Shown in pieces: positions 38,424 through 43,287 of a stretch of 43,287 nt of DNA. The position numbers were made by a program, and so were the translations under genes. Every line of letters begins with the position of its first letter. The first letter of the stretch is position 1. Under the pieces are notes generated by a model. It saw only the letters and a program-made list of their open reading frames with translations, was not told the DNA's origin and did no database searches. Source of the DNA: Mageeibacillus sp. UBA1255 (lineage in GTDB: Bacteria; Bacillota; Clostridia; UBA1212; UBA1255); NCBI GenBank assembly GCA_002308795.1, contig DBVV01000072.1:818-44104 (forward strand). Reading direction: 5' to 3'.

Positions 38424-39827
38424 ATGAGTTTTTCGGATCTGTTTTTTCTGTACGCATTCCTGCCGCTGTGTCTTATCGTTTATTTTATCTCACCGAAGAT
38501 AAAGTATAAAAACACGGTGCTCGTTATATTTTCGCTGATTTTCTACGCCTGGGGCGATATAAAGGCGCTCTTCGTTATCACTATATATGCCCTGATCAAT
38601 TTCGCGCTGGGCAGACTGATCAAAAAGAATATCGGCGAAAAGAAAGCTAAAATATTCGTCACGATCGGGCTTTTCCTCGATCTTGGCATTTTGCTCGTAT
38701 TTAAATATACAGGCTTCGTGCTCGAAAACATCAATGGCATATTCAGAACGTCGATCAGCGTGCCGAACTTCTGGGTGCCTCTGGGCCTCAGTTTCTTTAC
38801 GTTCCGTACGATCTCGTATCTGCTCGACGTTTACTGGGAAAAGATCGAAGCGGAAACGTATTTCCCCGATTTCCTCCTGTTTACGTCGCTGTTCCCGTGC
38901 ACGATCGCAGGCCCGATAGTACGCTATTCATCGATCGGCGCCGAACTGAAGGATCGCACGGTCAACGTCGACGATATGTACCAGGGCTTTACCCGGCTTT
39001 GCGTCGGTCTCGCTAAAAAGGTGCTGATCGCGGACAACCTCATCACGATCGTCAATGCATACTGGTCCGTTGACGCCGGTGCCGTCGCATCGGTGGATAC
39101 GTGGTATGCCGTGATCGTTTATTCGATGTACGTATACTTCGACTTCTCCGGATACTCCGACATGGCCATCGGTATTGCCCGCGTGCTCGGGTTCCATTTC
39201 GAAGAAAACTTCAACTATCCTTTCATGTGTACTTCGATCGCGGAATTCTGGCAGCGCTGGCACATTTCGCTCGGATCGTTCTTCAGAGACTACCTGCTTT
39301 ACGTTCCTATTTTCGGAAAAATGCGCAGATACGGCGGCCTTTTCCTCGTATGGTTCTGCACCGGATTATGGCACGGCGCTTCGTGGAACTACATCATCTG
39401 GGGACTTTATTTCGGACTGTTCATACTGATCGAAACGCTTCTCGGGAAAAAACGGCTCAAGAAGATCCCGCTGGCTGTCAAACATATTTACACCAAGCTT
39501 GTCATAATCATCGGATTCGGTATATTCTACTTCACCGATATGAAACAGCTCGGGTATTTCTTCAGAGGGATCTTTATGTTCTCGAAAGCCGGATTCGTCG
39601 GGGATACCTTCGGCACGTATTTCGTGAACAACATATTCCTTTTCATTGCCGCGCTGATATGCTGCTTCCCGCTCGTGCCGTTTGTGAAGAAAAAACTTGA
39701 ACCGTATAAGACTGCGCAGACGGTCGTAGGTGTGATCTGGGGTGCCTGCTGCGTTGCGATGCTTGTCATTTCGAGCCTGTTCCTTGTGAACGCTACCGAG
39801 CATCCGTTCCTCTACACTAAGTTCTGA
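38424..39827 (+). CDS. MBOAT family O-acyltransferase (AlgI/DltB-like)
   Basis: 467 residues with about 10-11 membrane segments. The active His is His317 in GLWHGASWNY, and the earlier HISLGSFFRDYLLYVP block is typical of AlgI/PatA/DltB proteins. These move acyl groups, usually acetyl, across the membrane onto extracellular polymers such as alginate, peptidoglycan, teichoic acid or exopolysaccharide. It is followed by a DHHW partner 14 bases away, the usual pair for O-acetylation. There is no alginate operon, so the target polymer is unknown. Confidence 0.9.
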   Translation: MSFSDLFFLYAFLPLCLIVYFISPKIKYKNTVLVIFSLIFYAWGDIKALFVITIYALINFALGRLIKKNIGEKKAKIFVTIGLFLDLGILLVFKYTGFVLENINGIFRTSISVPNFWVPLGLSFFTFRTISYLLDVYWEKIEAETYFPDFLLFTSLFPCTIAGPIVRYSSIGAELKDRTVNVDDMYQGFTRLCVGLAKKVLIADNLITIVNAYWSVDAGAVASVDTWYAVIVYSMYVYFDFSGYSDMAIGIARVLGFHFEENFNYPFMCTSIAEFWQRWHISLGSFFRDYLLYVPIFGKMRRYGGLFLVWFCTGLWHGASWNYIIWGLYFGLFILIETLLGKKRLKKIPLAVKHIYTKLVIIIGFGIFYFTDMKQLGYFFRGIFMFSKAGFVGDTFGTYFVNNIFLFIAALICCFPLVPFVKKKLEPYKTAQTVVGVIWGACCVAMLVISSLFLVNATEHPFLYTKF

Positions 39828-39841
39828 CGGAGGTGAGAGAT

Positions 39842-41422
39842 TTGAAAAATTATAAGAGTTTTTTGAAATTGTTTTTCGTCGTTCTCGTAGCCGGGACACT
39901 TATCGTCGGAGGCATTTATATGCTGTTTGCAAAACGTCCGACAGAATCAGAAAGTGAAAAGAGAAAACTCACGGAGAAACCGGAAATATCGTTTACATCG
40001 CTGCTTTCCGGCAAGTATTTTTCAGACCTGCAGGCATATTACGATGACACCGTTCCGGGAAGAGAAGATTATAAAGAGATAAGCGCTAATATACTCTCGA
40101 GAATGAAAGGGCTTCCTTTGAACAACCTTGTCATCTATAATCCGGTCATCATAAGAGCGACTGACGAGCCTGATGATCCCGAAGATGAAGGGACGTTCGT
40201 GCCGAGGCAGATAACTACGCCCGTGCCTTTTGAAGATGATGATCCGACTTTGCTTCCAACTAAAGCACCGGAACCGACAGAATTTATAACGGAAGGACCT
40301 ACCGATATTCCGACAAAAGAGACCGACCCGGTCGGAGAGACGCAAACTCCGGATCAGAACACCTCTGAACCGACAGCCACTCCCGAACCTGCCTCGACCG
40401 CGACTCCCGAGCCTACTGCTACCGCTACCAGGGCACCGTCTCCGACTCCTACAAAGGCACCTGCGACACCTACTCCCGGAAAGACCCCTGACCAGCAGGG
40501 AGGAGAACCGGCTATCGTCGAGTATCCGAAAGACGGTGCTATCCTTTACGGAGACCGCGGAATGGAACTGTACGGAGGTTCCAAGAGCGCGATGAAGAGG
40601 TACGTGGCGGCAATGGAATACATTAAAGACCGCTGCCCGGACGTGAACGTATACAGTATGACCGTACCGCTGTCGTCAATGTTCTTCCTTCCGCCTTCTT
40701 ACAAATCTAACGCGACAGAGCAGCTGAACGACCTCAACTACATTGAAGGTCTGTTCTCGAGCAAAGTTAAAGTCGTACGCGTTTACGACACTCTGAAAAG
40801 CCACGTTGACGCAGGAGAGAACATCTACCTTCGCACCGACCACCACTGGACGCACCTCGGAGCATACTACTCGATGAAAAAGTTCGCGGAAGTCGCCGGA
40901 GTACCTTTCGTTGACATCTCGGAATATTCCGAACACACCAGAGAAGGATTCGTCGGATCGTTCTATTCATACTTCGGCATGAAAGAACTGAAATCGAAGC
41001 CTGAAACGTTTACGTATTATATTTCTCCGAGAAACGTGAGCGTAAACTATTACAGCGCAGAAAACTTCAGCAAATACAAAGACGTTTCCGAGGCGTACGA
41101 CGCTTACTGGCTTGACGTGAATACGGCGAACAGCTACAGCATCGCGATGGGATTCGATAACTACCTTACTATTTCAAACACTGACGCAGGAACCGGAAGA
41201 AGACTGCTGATTATCAAGGACAGCTTCGGAAATCCGACACCGTCTTTCCTCTTCGGCAGTTTCGACAGGATCATTATGATCGACCCGAGATACTACACGA
41301 TGGACGTTTACGACCTGATACAGAGCCAGGGGATAACAGACGTGCTCGGGCTGGCCAATATTTTTGACCACACCACTTCCGGATTCGTGAAGCTTTACGA
41401 ATACGTGGCACAGAACAGATAA
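39842..41422 (+). CDS. DHHW/AlgJ-like surface protein with Pro/Thr-rich linker
   Basis: 526 residues. One N-terminal membrane helix lies at about 7-26. Residues about 110-215 form a low-complexity Pro/Thr/Glu spacer with TPEP, PTPT and TATP repeats. The C-terminal domain (about 220-526) has DHHW (Asp333, His334, His335) in RTDHHWTHLGAYY and KDSFGNP with a serine, the SGNH-like pattern of AlgX/AlgJ-type O-acetyltransfer partners. It probably passes acetyl from the MBOAT protein to a polymer outside the cell. The start is TTG at 39842, 6 bases after GGAGGTG; a GTG at 39833 overlaps the ribosome site and is less likely. Confidence 0.83.
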   Translation: MKNYKSFLKLFFVVLVAGTLIVGGIYMLFAKRPTESESEKRKLTEKPEISFTSLLSGKYFSDLQAYYDDTVPGREDYKEISANILSRMKGLPLNNLVIYNPVIIRATDEPDDPEDEGTFVPRQITTPVPFEDDDPTLLPTKAPEPTEFITEGPTDIPTKETDPVGETQTPDQNTSEPTATPEPASTATPEPTATATRAPSPTPTKAPATPTPGKTPDQQGGEPAIVEYPKDGAILYGDRGMELYGGSKSAMKRYVAAMEYIKDRCPDVNVYSMTVPLSSMFFLPPSYKSNATEQLNDLNYIEGLFSSKVKVVRVYDTLKSHVDAGENIYLRTDHHWTHLGAYYSMKKFAEVAGVPFVDISEYSEHTREGFVGSFYSYFGMKELKSKPETFTYYISPRNVSVNYYSAENFSKYKDVSEAYDAYWLDVNTANSYSIAMGFDNYLTISNTDAGTGRRLLIIKDSFGNPTPSFLFGSFDRIIMIDPRYYTMDVYDLIQSQGITDVLGLANIFDHTTSGFVKLYEYVAQNR

Positions 41423-41476
41423 TACTGAACAAAATGCGAATAAAAACATAAAATAATCGTTTTAAGGAGCGTAAAA

Positions 41477-43255
41477 ATGAGAGAACTTGAATATCCTTTT
41501 GACAGCGAGATGATCCTGCAGAACAGGAGAAAACTAAGAAAAGCTCTGCTTGCGGACGGATCGGCCAGAATAAAGAAAAACATTGCTGTGCTGGGCGGGT
41601 CAACGACTCACGATATTATCGCCGCGCTGGAACTGTTTCTGCTGAATCACGGGATCGAGCCGTCGTTTTACGAATCCGAATACGCGCAGTATTACCAGGA
41701 TGCAATGTTCGGAAATCCCGAACTTGACGAATTCCATCCGGACATAATTTTCGTTCATACTTCACTGCGCAATATTAACGTAGGGTTTCCGTCAATGTCA
41801 GATTCTCGCGAGCAGGTGAAGGAACTGATCGACAGCCAGGTGAAATATTTCGAGGGCATGTGGGAGAAACTTCGGGCAAAGTTCAACTGCCCGATAATCC
41901 AGAATAACTTCGAAATGCCTTTCTACAGGCTTCTGGGCAATAAAGACGCGCAGGACTACCGCGGCCGCACGAATTTCGTGACGGAGCTCAACCGCCGGTT
42001 TTATCAGTACGCGGATGAGCACAATGATTTCTACATCCACGACATCAATTACATTTCCGCGGCTTACGGTCTCGAACAGTGGTCCGATCCGTTTTACTGG
42101 TATATGTACAAGTACTGCCTGTGCCTCCCGGCCATACCCGAATTCGCGTTCAACCTTTCGAATATCATCAAGTCGATATTCGGTAAAAACAAGAAGGCGC
42201 TCGTGCTCGACCTTGACAACACTCTCTGGTCCGGAGTCGTTGGCGATGACGGTGTGGACGGCATAGACGTGGGTCAGGAAACGTCGGTGGGGCAGGGATT
42301 CTACGAATTCCAGACGTATTTAAAAGCGCACAAACAGCTCGGTATACTGCTGAACGTCGCTTCCAAAAACGATCATGAAAATGCGATCGCGGGGCTGAAC
42401 CATCCGTCCGGAGTGCTGAGACCCGATGATTTCACGATCATCAAGGCAAACTGGGACGCTAAATCCGAGAACCTGAAGAAGATCGCCGCAGAACTGTCGC
42501 TGCTGCCCGAGAGCCTCGTATTCGTTGACGACAATCCCGCCGAGCGCGAGATCGTCCGCGCGTACGTGCCTGGCGTTGCCGTTCCGGAGGTCAATAAAGT
42601 TGAGGAGTACATCCGGAATATTGACCGCGGCGGATATTTCGAAGTGACCACGTTCTCTGCTGACGACGCTTCGAGAGTTGAGATGTACCGCCAGAACATA
42701 ATGCGCGCTCAGGCCCAGGAATTGTTCACCGATTATAACGAGTATCTCTTAAGCCTCGAGATGCACGCCGATATAAAAGATTTCGAGCCGCTCTACCTCG
42801 CAAGGATCACGCAGCTCACTAATAAGAGCAACCAGTTCAACCTGACGACTAAGCGCTTTACCGAATCGGAGATGGAGGCTGTGGCGGCGGATGACAGATA
42901 CGTTAGACTCTACGGCAGGCTCGTCGACAAGTTCGGCGATAACGGTATAGTTTCCGTTGTTATCGGGCGCCAGGAGGACAATATCCTTCATATGGAGCTG
43001 TGGCTGATGAGCTGCCGCGTGCTGAAGCGCGATATGGAGCAGGCAATGCTAGACGAAGTCGTGAGGCAGGCTGCGCTTCGCGGCATCGACGAGATCCGGG
43101 GATATTATTATCCGACGGCAAAGAACAAGATGGTGGAGAAACTTTACGAGACGTTCGGATTCACGCTCTTAAGTTCGGATGACGCGGGCAATACCGTCTG
43201 GTCGCTTAAGACTGAAGGCTATGAGAATCAGAATAAAGTGATCAAAGTGAATTAA
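41477..43255 (+). CDS. FkbH-like protein: SGNH-like, HAD-IIIC and GNAT-like domains
   Basis: 592 residues. Residues 30-230 resemble the SGNH-like region of FkbH proteins (VLGGSTTHDI). Residues 238-380 are a HAD-IIIC phosphatase with DLDNTLW (Asp245, Asp247), SKNDHENA near 296 and FVDDNPAERE near 352. Residues 430-570 resemble a GNAT acyltransferase (ITQLTNKSNQFNLTTKRF, then YYYPTAKNKMVEKLYETFGF). FkbH enzymes load glyceryl units from bisphosphoglycerate onto acyl carrier proteins. AAGGAG precedes the ATG. No ACP gene is seen yet; it could lie beyond the window. Together with the MBOAT and DHHW genes it suggests envelope acyl transfer. Confidence 0.85.
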   Translation: MRELEYPFDSEMILQNRRKLRKALLADGSARIKKNIAVLGGSTTHDIIAALELFLLNHGIEPSFYESEYAQYYQDAMFGNPELDEFHPDIIFVHTSLRNINVGFPSMSDSREQVKELIDSQVKYFEGMWEKLRAKFNCPIIQNNFEMPFYRLLGNKDAQDYRGRTNFVTELNRRFYQYADEHNDFYIHDINYISAAYGLEQWSDPFYWYMYKYCLCLPAIPEFAFNLSNIIKSIFGKNKKALVLDLDNTLWSGVVGDDGVDGIDVGQETSVGQGFYEFQTYLKAHKQLGILLNVASKNDHENAIAGLNHPSGVLRPDDFTIIKANWDAKSENLKKIAAELSLLPESLVFVDDNPAEREIVRAYVPGVAVPEVNKVEEYIRNIDRGGYFEVTTFSADDASRVEMYRQNIMRAQAQELFTDYNEYLLSLEMHADIKDFEPLYLARITQLTNKSNQFNLTTKRFTESEMEAVAADDRYVRLYGRLVDKFGDNGIVSVVIGRQEDNILHMELWLMSCRVLKRDMEQAMLDEVVRQAALRGIDEIRGYYYPTAKNKMVEKLYETFGFTLLSSDDAGNTVWSLKTEGYENQNKVIKVN

Positions 43256-43260
43256 GATAA

Positions 43261-43287
43261 TGGCAAGTGGCAAGTGGCAAGTGGCAA
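43261..43287 (+). repeat. Heptamer tandem repeat at the window edge
   Basis: TGGCAAG is repeated almost four times without error (27 bases) and runs off the end of the window, 6 bases after the FkbH-like stop codon. The array length beyond is unknown. Confidence 0.85.

Noticed and set aside
43261..43287. Start of a CRISPR array
   Set aside because: The 7-base units are contiguous with no spacers.

Overview
The window reads as chromosome of an anaerobic, Gram-positive-type bacterium, most likely an uncultured member of class Clostridia. Supporting signs are strong AGGAGG-type ribosome binding sites, the Prp protease with an N-extended L27 (a Firmicutes-type feature), a DUF4364 protein, a YolD plus Y-family polymerase cassette, and an oxygen-defence set of desulfoferrodoxin and flavodiiron protein. 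I see no prophage, transposase, insertion sequence, rRNA or CRISPR array. Genes are tightly packed, often with 4-base ATGA overlaps.

Layout. 1-1048: end of a cation P-type ATPase, then a discoidin-like lipoprotein. 1087-1226: tRNA-Val(CAC) on the minus strand with its own promoter and terminator. 1250-13553: carbohydrate and transport genes: a sialate O-acetylesterase-like protein, a MATE exporter, a GH36 lipoprotein, two-strand traffic with an alpha/beta hydrolase, a CtpE-like P-type ATPase, a GH43-like protein, D-lyxose isomerase and a DUF5107 protein. 13670-16499: an oxygen/redox operon (desulfoferrodoxin, a tiny ferredoxin-thioredoxin-reductase-like protein, thioredoxin, and a flavodiiron/flavin reductase/rubredoxin fusion) preceded by an 18-base perfect palindrome at the promoter. 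16596-19602: a small membrane protein, Y-family polymerase, YolD-like protein and a degenerate J-domain membrane protein. 19662-20699: a monoacylglycerol-lipase-like hydrolase on the minus strand. 20815-23912: hisS, then a protein joining two AT-hooks to a LuxS-like domain that has lost catalytic residues, then an acidic-tailed membrane protein.

24032-33612 is an aromatic amino acid operon: promoter, a 35-residue leader peptide rich in Phe, Tyr and Trp, then aroF, tyrA, aroB, aroA, aroC, pheA, a shikimate dehydrogenase/type II dehydroquinase fusion and a TrpB2-type tryptophan synthase beta chain, ending in a terminator. It covers every step from DAHP to prephenate and phenylpyruvate except shikimate kinase. 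33650-34651: a P1-family aminopeptidase on the minus strand. 34787-38346: L21 leader, rplU, prp, rpmA, terminator, obgE, a DUF4364 protein and a protein of the Anabaena sensory rhodopsin transducer family. 38424-43255: an MBOAT acyltransferase, a DHHW/AlgJ-like surface protein and an FkbH-like protein, probably an O-acylation system for an envelope polymer. The right edge enters a 7-base tandem repeat.

The two most unusual things are the AT-hook/LuxS-like pseudoenzyme (22271-23230) and the aromatic-rich leader peptide (24116-24223).
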